Assembly (NCBI RefSeq): GCF_000524195.1
Contig: NW_020170389.1
Span: 846,147 to 910,146, forward strand
Origin: Echinococcus granulosus
Lineage: Eukaryota > Platyhelminthes > Cestoda > Cyclophyllidea > Taeniidae
Direction of reading: 5' to 3'
Length of the DNA stretch: 64,000 nt
Shown here: positions 1-14,010 of the stretch, one piece after another
Layout of the letters: each line of letters opens with the position of its first letter
How positions within the stretch are numbered: the first letter of the stretch is position 1
Made by a program: the position numbers and the translations under genes
Notes under the pieces: generated by a model
Database searches by the model: none
What the model saw: the letters and a program-made list of their open reading frames with translations, nothing else
What the model was told of the DNA's origin: nothing

Positions 1-2800
1 TTCCCGACAAATAGTTGGTTTGGGTTTATTTTGGAGTAAATTAGACAGTTACGCAGTGTGTTTATTTATTCCTAATTCAGACTAGTTAGGAAATTACCCA
101 TTTAGACTAAATTTTACTTTTTTAAGATGCTTTCAGAAAAAATCGCTTTAATTGAATACTAGAAGCTGTTTTTGACTTACAAAGGCCCATTTAATATATT
201 TATTTTACTTTAAACATTAAAAAGTGACTCTACAACCTTTGTTTTATCATGAGGATTCCCTCGTCAGCTAAGGCAGAAATAAAAAAGGAAACATAAAATG
301 ATGAATGAAATGTTTAGAAAGAAACCCATACTAACAGCCTAATGATGTTTAATAAGGCCGTCCTAGAGTTTGTAATTATCACGGTTTGACCACTCTTCAA
401 CAAATAGCTTTTATTTTCAGAAAGTTGGAGTGTCGAATCAAAATTTGTTCTTGACAAATCATTAAAAACTATGCCATCGAACTCAAGCCGGTCTGTTTGA
501 AATTAATCTAGCTTGTTGTAAGGACAGTTTTAACAAACTTTTACCATGTAACAGGACTAGGTATCACGCGTTTAAAAGGACAGTGGTTTCGGTTAGCTGA
601 TCAGTCTCGCTACGGGACGTCTACAGATTTCTCTCATTTCTGTGTGCTGCGTGAGAAACACAATCCCGCTTCGGATAAAAGCAGCCAACGCATTTACCAA
701 ACTCCGTGCACGCACACATGAAAGGATGCCGCCCATAGAGAGAGAGCGTAGCGCTAAAGCAACTCGACTTCAAATAGACGCAAAGTTGTGTAACTGAGTA
801 TGCGTATAGTTATGATGCGCGCGCGCTTTTGACTCAAATTTTTTCGTCTGTAAAACACACAGAGATAGAGGGAAAGGGCTAACCAGGGCGGGAGGGATTA
901 GGAAGTAAGCGCAAAAAAGAACCCCTCTCTTCGTACAATTTTCATCATTTCATTTCAGGTGAATGTCTTAGAATATCATTTTAATTATTTCAATCTATCA
1001 AACCGAGTGAACAACCCATAATTTTATGAAAAGTTGTCGCAGATCACAAAACTTTTCACTAATAACTGGTGAAAAGTTTGTTGAAAATTCGGTTCTTATA
1101 ACTTGGGACAAAAATTAATTTAGACAACACTCAAGATATCAACAAAATGGGGTGATTTAAAACTGTTAATGGCCTTTTTTCACATAACTCGTAGGTTATT
1201 CAACCAAAACCTACAATCGCTACCGTTAATTTTACCATGACGATTTTATTCACGGTCTAATTAATGAGTCCTCACTTGCAAATAAATGGACTGTAAACCG
1301 TGGAAGTAGAATAATTGAGATAAATAAGTTAATGACTTGAGGTAAATGATTCATTATTTTGTAATTATCATGAATACGTTTAAGCAAAGTCTTTTATGGT
1401 TTAGTTTAATTATTAACAAGATTTAATATGTTGCGCAGCCTTTTTGCGATTATAAGTGACATTTTAGACCTTCCCCATTAATTGCTCTTATAGGTTCAAC
1501 TGAAAAATATATCCATCTCGACTCAAGTCCACAGAGTGTTAAAGCCTTCCTTATTATAGTTAAATCAATTTGTGTGTTTAGTCATTTTTATTGAGGATGT
1601 TTTTTGTGTCACACAAGATAAGGGGTAGTTAGCCAGCAATTAAAATTCCTGAACGTTTTGAGTCTGCATGTAAGCATATGGTGACTATGGCAGATTTTAA
1701 TTTTTAATCTACTACTTTTATTTCTGTGGGGCCATTCTTGACAATTCACATCCTTAATGTGATATTTGATTATTTGGCAAAATTGAAGAAGACTAAAACA
1801 AATCAGCCATTAATTTTACTACTGCTTCGTTATAACATCTTTTATCATCTAGATAGATTTGTTCTCTTATTATTTTACTGAACAAATCAGTTTGAGTCAG
1901 TCGACTTGCATTATAATCAACAAATTGCTTGTAACAATTCTTAGCAGGTCACAAAATTGGTACTGTTACTTAAAATAAGACTTTACTAATTTTTATTTTA
2001 ATTATCTGTAGAAATATAGTGTATTTCCAGGCAAAATACGTTAGTGCTATTAACTAGTATGCCTACTAAGATATCTAGACATGCTCAGCTTAGAAGAGAC
2101 ATGCCATGCATTTTATAAAGTAACAGCCCTTGGATGTTGACAACTCTTTTCGAGCGCTTCAACTCTTTGGCTTCTAAACACTCTCCCATTTCTAGCAATG
2201 GCATCTTTTAATTTAGTGTCCTTTCAGAATTCTTCAATGCGTATAAATGTATTTAGAATTACAAAACATTTAGGCAAAAATTTCACACATTTTACTGAAA
2301 CTACTCTAAAAGAGCAAATGAGTCACTTTTAAGTGCTTACTGCAGTACTGCGGTGCATAGGCCTGCATAATATCGGCCTATGGTCTGTTCTTTAAACTGG
2401 AGACGAAATTTAGCTTCACTATTTACAAATTTCTTTAAGATCCAATAGTTAGCTTAAAACGCGACCAAATAATCAATCTGGAATCATTTTTACTTTCTCG
2501 ATCCCTGCATTTTTTGGTAATAATACACTGTTAAAGCTTGTTATATTGAGAAATTACCACGTCTTACAACATTATTCTAAATTTACCATTGTTTAAATAT
2601 AAAAACGACATTATCAACCAAAAACTTTAGCGTTTATCAAAAGTACACAAAATATTGCACTAACAAGTCAGACTTGAATAGATGGTATAAACTAGTTTGA
2701 CAATTTTCGAACAATTTTGATTTAGTAGATATACACGTGGCAATACCATTGCTTAAGTACTTGAATTTCACTTAAAACAATTAATATCTTAAAATAAAAT
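1..2800. other. AT-rich gene-free stretch
   Basis: No gene seen. A CpG-bearing patch at about 610-900 has a GCGCGCGC run near 817-826. The 11-bp inverted repeat at 1049 is the only clear structure. Confidence 0.6.
1049..1079. repeat. Perfect 11-bp inverted repeat
   Basis: AAACTTTTCAC (1049-1059), 9-base loop, GTGAAAAGTTT (1069-1079). Possible hairpin or dyad binding site in the desert. Confidence 0.6.
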
Positions 2801-2819
2801 AAATGCAAATGGCCTGCAT

Positions 2820-3020
2820 TGATTGCTTGATAATACGCGAAGAGAGCTAGCAAGCGAGAAGCGGATGCAAGCACACACATACGTAATAATAAGGCGTGCG
2901 TGCGCTCTCAACGGGTGTCGGCAGCCTTTGATCTTGTCCATCCCGTTTTTCCCCATTACATCCACATACAAACACGCACACACACCACACGTCAACCTTA
3001 ATTTCTTTGCAGCATCCCGA
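2820..3020. promoter_or_regulatory. GC-richer island with TCF-type site
   Basis: CpG- and CGTGCG-containing island in AT-rich surroundings. It holds CCTTTGATCTT at 2925-2935, the optimal TCF/LEF HMG site, beside tcggcagc, a one-mismatch Helper on the reverse strand. Overlapping short ORFs are composition artefacts. Confidence 0.4.
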
Positions 3021-4317
3021 TGCAGTATACTTAAATAAATGAACACCCCGAGAAGCAAAACCCGACTCCGACCTTAAGTCATCGCCCCGGTATTAGTTAG
3101 TAAAATAGTGCTATTTTCATCACTCTGCTAAAACCGAATAAAACGCACATCAGTACCATTTTAAAGATATAAATAAATTGGATTTCGCTTGTTTGCTTAG
3201 ATGTATCATGTATAAAAATGACTCTGTGTGACCCGGAATTCCTTATGCTTTGTTTATTTTCGTTCATAAAAATAAACTAAATCACATGCTGTTACATGTT
3301 TAGGAAATGATTACAAAGAACAGTAGCTGTATCAGTTCACACAAATTGTCGCAACTATGAGATTTGACTACTCCTTATTAAATGGCCACTTCCGCGTGTG
3401 GATCTAGGGCACGACTTAAAGTTATGTATTGTGATGAGTCCCAACGGAGTAAAAATTTGCCTAAAGAAAAATCAATTAGGAATCAAAAACGTTACTTGCT
3501 GGTCCTTTTGATTAAGATGTAGTGGCAAAAATTTATTCTATCCAAGCAGAAAAGCGAACACTTTTTAGTCATTATTCTGTACTTATAATGTTGTTAGTTA
3601 AAAATTTTGTTTCGTAGGACGTAGAAATAAAAATGTTGTATTAAAAAGGAAATCACGTTTAAAAATATGAAATCTAAGGTCAAAAATTGGATAAATAAAT
3701 TATTCTAGAAATCCTTCTTTCAAATTGGGAAACTGTATTTTCAATGTACTTTTGCGTGCTGCATTGCCTAATCAGAAAATAAGGGAATTTTTAATTTTTA
3801 CATACATGTTTAGCATAATCTATTTCGGAGGCGTGATTTTAGTCTAGGATGTCCGGCCAACAAATCTGAAAATAATAAAGCCAAATAGTTCAATAAATCG
3901 TCACTTATACCCTTACATAATGATGCATTTAATTAAATTAAAAATATTGTAATGTATTTTTGAGTCCAATTGTGCTAACATTGCAGTCATTTTACTGATA
4001 CAATGCAAACATATATTTTACTTCAATAAATGTTTGCACTTTATCAAATGGGAGTCTGTGTAAAGATTCATGGTGAAATTTGGTTCACAACCTTTTATCG
4101 CTAAGTAATCGTGAGATGTTTTCAAAAACAACTTTCAGATCATTTCAATATTCTACTAGATTGCGTATGAGGATCCTGGGTGGAAATATTTTTCTCACCA
4201 TGCTTTTAAATAACTAGTAAAAGTTTTTGAAAATGTACGAATAACATCAAGAATGCGTTGACTTAGTAACCCACTGCCACGTGTAACCAAAATTTGGGTC
4301 TGAGGGAGCCAAGGAGA

Positions 4318-4357
4318 ACCATAAAGTGTTACATCAGCGGGTTGTTTCCTTTATGGT
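4318..4357. repeat. Inverted repeat of a posterior-Hox-type site
   Basis: ACCATAAAG (4318-4326) and CTTTATGGT (4349-4357) are perfect 9-bp inverted arms with a 22-base spacer. TTTATGG is an Abd-B/Hox13-type core. It lies in a slightly GC-richer patch (4270-4440) that also has CACGTG. Confidence 0.5.
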
Positions 4358-5299
4358 CTATGTGCGGTCCAGGTAGCTGCAGGTGGTCTTACTCCTCTAA
4401 AAGGCCACCCAGAAACCAGAGTGAGGGGTACCGTTCTTGGACTAGTAAAAGGTAATAAATGCAACCTATTATCTTACTCACGTTTATCATTAAAGATAAA
4501 TTGGCAAGGGCAGTATTTAGCAACCGCTAAAAGGTGCGCTAGCTCTAATTAAAAACGCTCTGTCTTAAAAATTGTTTATAAAAGGATAATATCAAAATCT
4601 TGTCTATATTTGAGATTATACATACCCCTTGTTAAACCATTTTTATCCTTTTCTATATACATGGGTTCAATATATCCAAATTATAAATGGGTAAATAATA
4701 AAATCCAAACTATTTGGCAACAATTCGTCATTTAACACGCAAAAGTACTAGGCCATAGATACCCATTACTCAAAAGATCATCATTTAAATATAACCGAGA
4801 CATTATGAATAACAATGTAAATAAGTGTTTCTCTGCGAACGCATTTAGCTAGCCGGCCGTTTTACACTTTGTATTAAAAGAGGATCTTTCTTAATGAAAA
4901 CAGACCACTAGTAAACAATGCAATTTCGTTTAAAGGTGGTAATTTTATTCTTATTTTACTATTTTCCAAGTCATGCTAAAACCATAAAGAAGCATTGAGA
5001 TTGTAAAAAAACGTATTTTAAAGTGTTGAGGAAATGCCTTGCCAGTATGATTAATGAATACCTTACTGACAGTATGCATAATAAAAGTCATCAGTATTGA
5101 TAAATGGTGCAATGGTTCTGTTTCTTCGGTTATTTGTTGTGGTTTACGGTTTTTTTAATAGTAAAGAAATAGTGTTTCCTTCATTAAAATATTTACAAAC
5201 TAAGTTAGAGGATGTGAGAACTCTTCTACCTATGTAAACTTTACATTTTAGTCATGCAATTAACCACATCAGATGAAAAAATTTAAATATTTTATAAAT

Positions 5300-5530
5300 G
5301 CAACGCTGGACCATTTTGCAATATGGATGCAATGCAGCCCGACAGGGGAAGGGGATCTGTATGATCCAATAAGATAAGAAAAGGTGGGAGATAGGGAGAA
5401 GGCTGGAGAGTCAGGGAGGCTTGGGCGAACCCATGCATACACATACCACCCTCTCATGGTCCGGCTACCAGTCCTTTGATGTTTGCCGCCTGCATTATTC
5501 CTCACAATCCCTGTTTCCAACTTTCCCAAG
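5300..5530. promoter_or_regulatory. GC-richer island with TCF plus Helper pair
   Basis: CCTTTGATGTT at 5473-5483 is followed one base later by GCCGCC at 5485-5490. This matches the SCTTTGWWS plus GCCGCCR arrangement of bipartite TCF sites, except for the last Helper base. Confidence 0.45.
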
Positions 5531-5559
5531 CAGAGCTAATACACACAAAAGGTTTTGTT

Positions 5560-8500
5560 AAGATGTGACATGCTTTACTTCTGCGTGTCTGCTGAATTTT
5601 ATGCCCTTCAAATGTATATATTTTTAGTAAACTATGGAGAAGACGCCTTAGTCTACTTTTATAAACCAGAAAGATATTTTAAGCAAGATAAACCAACTAA
5701 CAATTTTTCAACTACGAAAATAATTCAAAATATCGTATACTAGCGAATTTAAGGAAAATATATTTTTTTCAAAGAGAGTAAATTCCATGACGTTGTCTGA
5801 ACATATGCGAAATTTGATAGACATGGTTTAAGGCACAAGGTTATCCATATCTATAAACGATTTATTCCAAGTCAGAGAAATTGAATAATAGAAAGGAAAA
5901 AAAACTTTCACTTAAGATTTCTACTTTAACTTTATGTTATTTCCTTCACTAAATCATTTAAAGTAAACCATACTATAATTGGATGATCACTTTTTGTATG
6001 CTGAATCATAACAATTGTAGATAATTGGCAAGCAATTAGTCAACGAAACTCAGTTTTATAATTTACCTCATGCTGGTAAAATGCCTACTTCTTTTACTTT
6101 TTGCGCCAAAAGTGCAAAAAAAACGCAAAAGAAAGTCAGTATGTAGTATCTACATTCGTGCTTTTGCATCATAGTCACCCATTAAGACAATTTTGGAGAC
6201 CCATTGAATGATAAATACGAATCTTGCAGTGAGGCTACTCTAGGGCCAATCTGAAACTTTGAGCACCTGATCAATCTACAGGGGTAAGCTTTAATCATTA
6301 AGCAAGGAAAAATAGGGAATTCCTAATAATAAGCACCGTTTACTATTTGTGTCTGGCAGAGAAAATGTGTTGGGACCTATTTTCAGGGAGTCAGGTAAAT
6401 GATAAAGAGATTCTGTGGATGGATAACGTGCGGCTGTGGACATCAACAACAACTTTGGACTTCATTTAAAATATATACCTAATTTTTTCCAAAAAGAGTC
6501 TTGTTTCCCAGACCACTTTTTTCGGATTACCGTTTCTACCAATTCAGTTGACTTTTCCCCTGCATAACATCACGCTTCCTGATGCTAAGACACCATGTTT
6601 AACTATTTAGCCCATTATTAAGTAAAAGTATCGGCAAATATCCTTACTAGCATTAAATTAATAATTTGGTTACGTTAGCAAGTAGATCAGTATCACATAA
6701 AAGGCATTTGGAATTTGATATCACTTTTACTACACAGCTGCACCAATGTAGGGACAAAATTGTGGTGTATTTTTTGTAAAATTACTCGTATATATTTCTT
6801 CCATTTTACTTATGTTAATTTCTCCTCCTACTTTTAAAATGAATGTCAAGAGTGCTTAAATACTAACAAAACATTACTAAAGATGAGACAGTTTCTTTAC
6901 AATAATAGTATCTTAAATAAATTAGGCTGAATAAATATTGCGATAGCCCTATTTGTTCCCACAATTTCATAAAAAAAACCAAAAAATCCGATTTAGTACC
7001 TAAATATTGGCTCACATAGTGAATTTGTTTGCACCTATGTAGGTTTTTTGTGCGTTATTTCGTTGACATGCTTCACGTTCTTGAAGCGGCACTTCCTTTC
7101 GCAATAATGAGACGTTTTGGGGTGAAATAAACAGCTTTAACTGTACCATTTGCTTCCAGATTAAATGTATTTATTAATATGTTAGGTTTTAATGAGTATA
7201 TTTTAACCAACATCAGGACTTTTGTGATAATTTTGATTGGAATTTCCGACTTGGATTAAGGAGTAGACTGGTAAAGTTTTGTTAGGCTTAAATCGGACCA
7301 AACACCGTTTTGTCGTCGATTTTGCCCCAATGATAAGAGACACAGAGGAAATCGTTTATAAACTGGAAGGTCTATGAAGCACTCTGATTTTGCCCATATT
7401 TATCTAAACGTAAAGTAAATTAAAAATAAGTGTATTTTTTGAGTGTTTCTTTCAAATCCCAACGCAACAAAATGTTGATTTTTCATCCAGCAGACTCCCA
7501 GTTGCAAGTACAACTAATTTCACATGCTTCTAAACGGAAAATCTTTGCTGTTGCACCTAGGCACCTGCAAGACGGCAGACTCATTCATAACTCAATGAAC
7601 ACCCTACTGTGATTTTCGCAGTAGTGAAATACCAGGCTAAATGACTGCGTTGAACATGTGCAGTTGAAAAGCATTAAATAATGATAAACTAAGGGTTATT
7701 CTAAATAACATTGTAATTGCAACTTTGCGTGTTTGGGCCTATTCCTTTCGTTGCATATGATTTTCAAGTTCTTTTAAAGTTTGCAAAATTATTTTTTAGT
7801 AGATACGATGCAACCACCAAATCTTGATGAATTTTTCAGATGTACAAATTTCGATTGCGATGATCCCACCGTCCCAAAAACCGAAAACTTCCCATAATTT
7901 TTAATCATTCCAAAATTTTAGTTCCGATATCACTTAATTTATTGGACATCCTTTTTATTCAGCGTCTCATAATACTAAATATTGTGTTTACCTTAGCTTT
8001 ATTTGCAGTTCATACGTTTGCTTGAGTGTTTTAGTGTGTTAAAAATATTTTGCTTAGTGAAATTATGTAGTTTTATCTTAAATTTAGGGCATTAGCTTTA
8101 AAAGCATATATTTTTATACCCATAAAGTGCCATAACCACGCCCATTTAAAGAAGCAATGTCAAAAATGAAAGGATAATTGCACTTACGTTTCGATTTTAT
8201 TATTATTTTCCCATTATAAAATACACAAATTTTTACTGATTTGCTTCAGACATTACTAATGCTTCAAAGTTTGCAAAAATTATCGGATGTTTTTTTCTGT
8301 GTTTTACAGTTAACCATTCATGACTAGTATTTGCAACAATTGTCCAGCTTCATCGTAATGAGCATATGCCTCTGCTAGATGCCAACCATGCTTTATTTGG
8401 GAATTTCACACTAACTATAAGGCACTGACAAATGTACTGCGTAGTAAAATTCATGTTGTGAATTAAACCGAAGGCATGGAGGTAAAATTTGCGTCTGAAA

Positions 8501-10100
8501 TACTCAATACAATATAGCTATCCAACTTGAATCCAGCAAAAGCTCAAGAGCAGAATTTCTAGACCACCTAATCGGTAGGGGGAATAACGACAAAGGTTAC
8601 ACACACCCTGACCAGAGCCGCACAACCCCATGAAAGATTCACACCCCTCCCTGTATCAATTTAGTCGGATTTAAGGCACATTCAAAGGAAATTATTTTTA
8701 AAATTATCATTTAAGAAGAAGTGGAAAATAGAGCATTTGCTCACTTCAGTTCGTCAATACCTCTTCATGAAGTATATCAACCACAAAGCCTGTACGGAAT
8801 GACAAATCGAGTGGTCTAGAGATAATCATTCATTGGTACATTAAATTAACTCAATTGTCCTTTATTTTGCATCTACAAGAAAGTGGGTTTTTTAAGAAAA
8901 GCTAACTTTCTTGAGACAATCGCGTTGTACAATTTTAGAATACAAGAGTAACTAAGATTATTTCTTCCTTTAAAGTGAAGTGCTGTGTTGATGGAAAACT
9001 TACAACTATTCTAACAAGAAGACATTAGGAAAATATTTTCACATTGTTATGCTAAATTCCTGGTTGCATGGCTTATGACTATCGATAAAAAATTATTAAA
9101 TAGATAAATCGCTTTGTATGGACGATAAAGAAGTTGTGTCAATCGGGTCTAATTAAAGTGAATGATCATGGGATTTTGCCAAATCTAACTCCTGTTGTTA
9201 TTTGTTAGTTAATTTTGGTTTTAATTCTTATAAAGACAAAAATAAAACTAGAAAATGTATAAAACGGATACGCCCTAGAATGTATGAGACTGAAAATGGT
9301 GAAGCTTAAGTTTATAGTGGATCCGCTTTTGAACTCCCATGTAATTTCTCTTAATCATATAAATTTTAATTTACTTGACAGAAAGAAGTGCTTCTTTGAT
9401 TGAATATCATCCAATTTTCATAAGAGACTCCTTTTATAATGACGATTAAAAGGAAAACTTCTCTTTGGACATTATAATTAACTAGTACTTTTAAAACAAC
9501 TCTGTCAAAATTTGAAATTCTTGGCGTTTTATTAGTGTAATTCTAATACATTATTTGTATTTACTTGTTTGCAGTCCCAACGAAGTCCACTTTCAATTAC
9601 ATCCAATATTATGAGATTTAAATATTGTTCTTGTTAAAGACCTTCGTTAATAATGAAAAATTTAACTAGAAAAGTTCAGTTGGGAAATGCCATAACAAAA
9701 CGCATTTTTGTATTAAGAAAATCGAGTATTCCTTAATACTACTATCATACCCAAAACTTCGCTTTTTGAAATTTACTTGGGACTTGTTGTCGAACTGTAT
9801 GCTTTAAATAACTTCAAAATTTTGTCACAAGTTAAATAACATATTTGCTGATCGTACTCGCTAATTTTTAATTTTCTACTCTATTTACTCATAACTAATC
9901 ACTCGTATATTGCTGACATAGCCTTTAATAAAACTAAGCCTGTAATTTTGGTCTACTTACTATCATTACCAAGGTAAAGGTGCATTCTCTTTTATATCTA
10001 CGCTTTGGACTTCAGTGTTAATTTACATGGAAAGAAAATGGATTGTTAATGAAGTAGTTGTGATCTTTTACCTTATGTTTCTGTCCGGTAGATCACTTAA
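5560..10100. other. AT-rich gene-free stretch
   Basis: No gene, RNA or element recognised. An imperfect dyad around GCGCCAAAAGTGC lies at 6090-6135 and a GC-richer patch with an agccgc core at about 8560-8670. CTTTGATTG at 9394 has no Helper next to it. Confidence 0.6.
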
Positions 10101-10119
10101 CTTTCCCTAACTTGTAACA

Positions 10120-10610
10120 AGTGTTTGGTGCCTTTTATTTATGGAATAGATGGTGACGAAAAAAGAAAAAAAGGTTGCTGTCGGCCCATTTTACACCAAG
10201 TGAGAAAAGACATGGGATTGACACCGCCTTCCTCCGTCTTACAAGGATTTGATGGAGAAGGAGAAGGAGAAGGCGGAGGCAGAGATGCTACTCGCTTGCG
10301 TAGGCGTGGGTGTTGGCGCACGTGCGCACACAAGCCAGGTTGTTTGCCGCTTGCCTGCTTGCTTGTCTGCGTGTGTGTTAGTGTCGGCGGCAGCGGCGGG
10401 ATACATCAAAGCCGGACAGCCAATGGACAGCAGAGACGTCCTCCTCGTTCTCGTTCTCTCGCCAGCAGCAGTGACGACGGTAGCGCCGACGGCAACAGCA
10501 CAGCCCTCTCCGCTCACACATCGGCCAGTCACTCCGCTCGAGTCGCGTGCTTCTGCGTCACGTCTAAATTACGTGCGGACTAGCACCACCCTAATAAGTA
10601 TGTGACGTCT
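10120..10610. promoter_or_regulatory. GC-rich island with reverse-strand TCF plus exact Helper
   Basis: On the minus strand GCTTTGATGTA (10402-10412) is followed by GCCGCTGCCGCC. The plus-strand CGGCGGC at 10385-10391 is an exact reverse Helper (YGGCGGC). GAGAAG triplet-type repeats lie at 10250-10275 and a CACGTG-like core at 10319. Long overlapping ORFs in several frames reflect few stops in GC-rich DNA. Confidence 0.45.
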
Positions 10611-10619
10611 TATTCCATT

Positions 10620-13190
10620 CATTCTAAGTTTAAGGCTTCAACTTCTTGAAAAAATAAAACCGAATTCAGGTCCTTAGACATACACAATTATTTGGTCCTT
10701 GTTTTAGCCATCATCATAATCCCATAAATGCTTTTACAACCTCACTTTTGCCCTCATAATTAGGGGACTAATCAAAAATATAACTTTTCTTATAAACTAT
10801 CTTCATGGCAAGGTTCGAGTTATTGTGATTGAGAAATAAAACGACAAAGAAAAGTAATCAAGTTACATTGTCTACATGTGGTTTTGTAATTTATGAGACC
10901 TTAATGGAAGACAAGTCAGCAAACTCTGTGATTCTCAGATTTTTCATTGGTTTGGAGTCCGGGTTTCTGATGTCAATTCATACAAATTTCATTCTCTTGT
11001 CCTTTATAAGATTGCACTTGCGCCTCTTGCAAATTATAAACTAGCTTTATAAAGTTCATTTTATAGTAAACTACTGCTATTTCCCATCAATAGCAATGTC
11101 AAGATAGGAAATAAATCTGTCAAATCTTGATGCTATTTTAATTTTATTCATGAGTTTGATCATACCGTATTTCTTAAACCACCCGGTCGCGACCAAGTTT
11201 TAGTTAGTTTCAAATATTATTATTGATTTAAAACCTGCTTTATAACGCAGTAATTTTTACAGCTCCTTGCATTTTACGTTAATTCTAAGAGATGAAAGCG
11301 ATTATGCGTAACTGGGAAATATTTTAGTACAAGTTTTGCTTCTTAGGCATGGTAAAATCCCAACAGAGGGGCCTTCGACTTTTATTGAATAAAACGAACA
11401 CTGAGTAGTTAAGGTAATTTTTTGCCTCAAATGAATCTTACTGCTTTGCTTAGCTAAAAGCAAACATAATCGCTTCCGCTAACATGATTATAGATTGCAT
11501 CCATTTGCTTCTGGATATTTTAGAAAAGATGAGTGTGCAACATATTTACCATAACCTAATAGTAATAGTTTATGTTAATCAAGAGATCGAATGATTGCGT
11601 TTTTAGTAATGAAGACTTCCGAATAAAGCTATTAAAATAAGTTCCGATAATTTAGTCATTAAGCTTACTTAAAATAGCTACCAATTCGTAACTTCAACTT
11701 TTTTGAATATCTAAAGCAATTTGGGATGCATGAATTTTTTCAGTCAAATATATGCCAATGCCTTTCACTTATCACTTTGGAGTTAATAATTTCAAGAGCA
11801 AATTAGAGGTCTTTTTAAAAATTTTGGTAATATTAACGATGACGACAAAATAATAAGACTTTTATGTGGATGATTGTTCACGTAACAAAACTTTTTATAT
11901 TTATTTTTGTAATAACACTTACCCAAGTGTCTAATTTGACCCTAGTAACCCCGAATTCATCGACCCCATCAACAAAGGACGCTTTTTGCCAGAATGTTTG
12001 ATCTAGTGGTCGACCCACGGCAGTTGTCACCGTGTAGCAATGCTACAATCTACCCGAATAACACATTTTTGTGAAAAGTCTCTTTAATTTAGAATCGATC
12101 TACTTGGCTAGCTCGAAGTTTTTCCACTTTATGTTAGGCTATATGGTTATTCAGTAGGACGTTTACTGGCATTTTTACACAAAAGTGCGTTCTGAGAAAA
12201 GTTTACGTAATAAGATTTGGAATCCTGCGTGTGCATGTGTCTGTAGATGCTTGTCTCTGTGTGCAACGTGTGAATTTCGAGGACTGGTTGGTCAGATTTC
12301 CCTTTCACGAAGGATGTTCATCTGGAATATCCTATCAAGTATAATGTCATTTTTTGTAAAATTTTCGAAATTGTTTTCATCAACTAAATTTGGTGACATG
12401 ACTAAAATTGGCTTCCATTCTGTTGATATGATCCATTTTATTTTTCTGATATTGTTATTAATCATTTAGAAGCTGAAGCAAATATTTGAATTGTCTATGA
12501 CTGAATTTATTTCATTACATTCTCGATTGCTATTTAAGCTTGGGAAGAACAATTCTATTTAGTGAATTTGCTAAACAAATTTCGTGATGTATATCAAATC
12601 CAAAGATCAGCCAACTCAAACGCATTTGCATACGTTATGATGGTTTATGCCTTTATATTAAAAAAATGGTAGGAATCAAACTTTCATTGCCAGTATCCTC
12701 AAACAAGTTTTTTATTTACATTAACTAATGCGCCAAAATTGCTAAGGGCAAATGCTAAGGTAAAAATGGTTAAGGCTTAGTATTTGTTCTTTACCTTGTT
12801 AAGCAAGTAGTACTCGTTAGTCTTCCGTACCCAAACATTCAAACAATTAAAGCTGCAAGCATTCTGGTTCATTTAGAGGGAAACTCAAATCGATTTTGAA
12901 GTCAATTTTTTTGCGCAATTTTCGGGTTGAGGAACGCCTTCGTCAAACATGGGGCTAGACGTCTATACATAAATTTTTCCGTCAGCCTGTTACTCTGCTC
13001 ATCATCCTGTTCCGATTTTGACTACCAATTTAGATGCAGCAAACAATTAGACTATGCGCAGATAATCTAGTAGTACCATAATACGATAATCCTATTTTTA
13101 ATCATTAAAATGCCACCGGATTGATCGGATCACGAGGGTTCCAAAACAAAATTGGCATCCGATAACTCATATTGGTGATATAATTACATT
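10620..13190. other. AT-rich gene-free stretch
   Basis: Nothing recognised; short ORFs at 10829 and 12185 are Leu/Ile/Phe/Ser-rich without family resemblance. Confidence 0.55.
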
Positions 13191-13199
13191 CTTAAAAGC

Positions 13200-13760
13200 A
13201 AGGGAAATAATTCTTTAGATGGATGGAATTTGGTCCAAAGGGGTGCTGCTGGAGCCCACTCAGGCAGAAATAAGAAACTTTCCGTTAGACAGCTCTGTAA
13301 TTCTAATCGAAAAATACCAACTTACTGCCGCAGCCACCCTCCCCATAACCTCTCCTCCACATACACACACACACACACAATCATGGGCGAGCATGCAATA
13401 GAGAGGGTGTGTGTGTGTATGTGCAAGCAAAGACCTTGCTCACTCCGATAAATCACCCACAGAGGGAGCTTGGAGAGGGCATGCGAGCACAAAGCACGCG
13501 CGCACTTAACGGACGGAAGCCCACTCCTCTCTGTGTGTGTATGTGTTTGTCGGTCCCTGTACGAGACTTCAAAAGCGTCGTGTCGCGCCGCCACTGTTTC
13601 CCTGCCCGCATGCGCATACGCACGCACGAGATGCTTGCGTGCCTATCTCACGCCCCATGCTAACCTACCCTCACCGCCATCGCCTGTGCCCCACGCTTTC
13701 TCCTAGCGGGTCTCAAGCTGAGTCCCAGTTGTTCCTCCCATCGGTCTAATAGCTACAGTG
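13200..13760. promoter_or_regulatory. GC-rich island with dinucleotide repeats, no TCF core
   Basis: Carries (AC)n at 13363-13379, (GT)n at 13407-13418, alternating purine/pyrimidine CGCGC/CATGCGCA tracts and an isolated perfect Helper GCCGCCA at 13587-13593. No CTTTGAT core. Six overlapping short ORFs on both strands argue against coding. Confidence 0.3.
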
Positions 13761-14010
13761 TGGATCACAAACCCTGTTTTGAATAATAAATGTCATATAC
13801 AAATCTGCTTCAGTTACTCGAGCTGCTTGGAAGGTACCTAATTGGAATGCGCTCTCACCGTAACAAGCACATGCTTCTTCAATGATTTCTTTCAGTATGT
13901 CTAGAGTGGATTTCATTTACACCTTAAGTTTAGTATGTAGCTAACCATTTCAATAAAATTTAAGAAAAATTATTTGTTCAATTAGTACTTTACTGAAAAA
14001 AAATTGTTCC

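Noticed and set aside
10125..10605. Long overlapping ORFs (up to 152 codons) on both strands in the 10 kb island
   Set aside because: Several frames are open at once because GC-rich DNA has few stops; the translations are low complexity with no domain. Treated as an island artefact.
13219..13749. Six overlapping ORFs of 60-101 codons
   Set aside because: Both strands and most frames open, driven by CA/TG repeats; His-Thr and Cys-Val runs are repeat translations.
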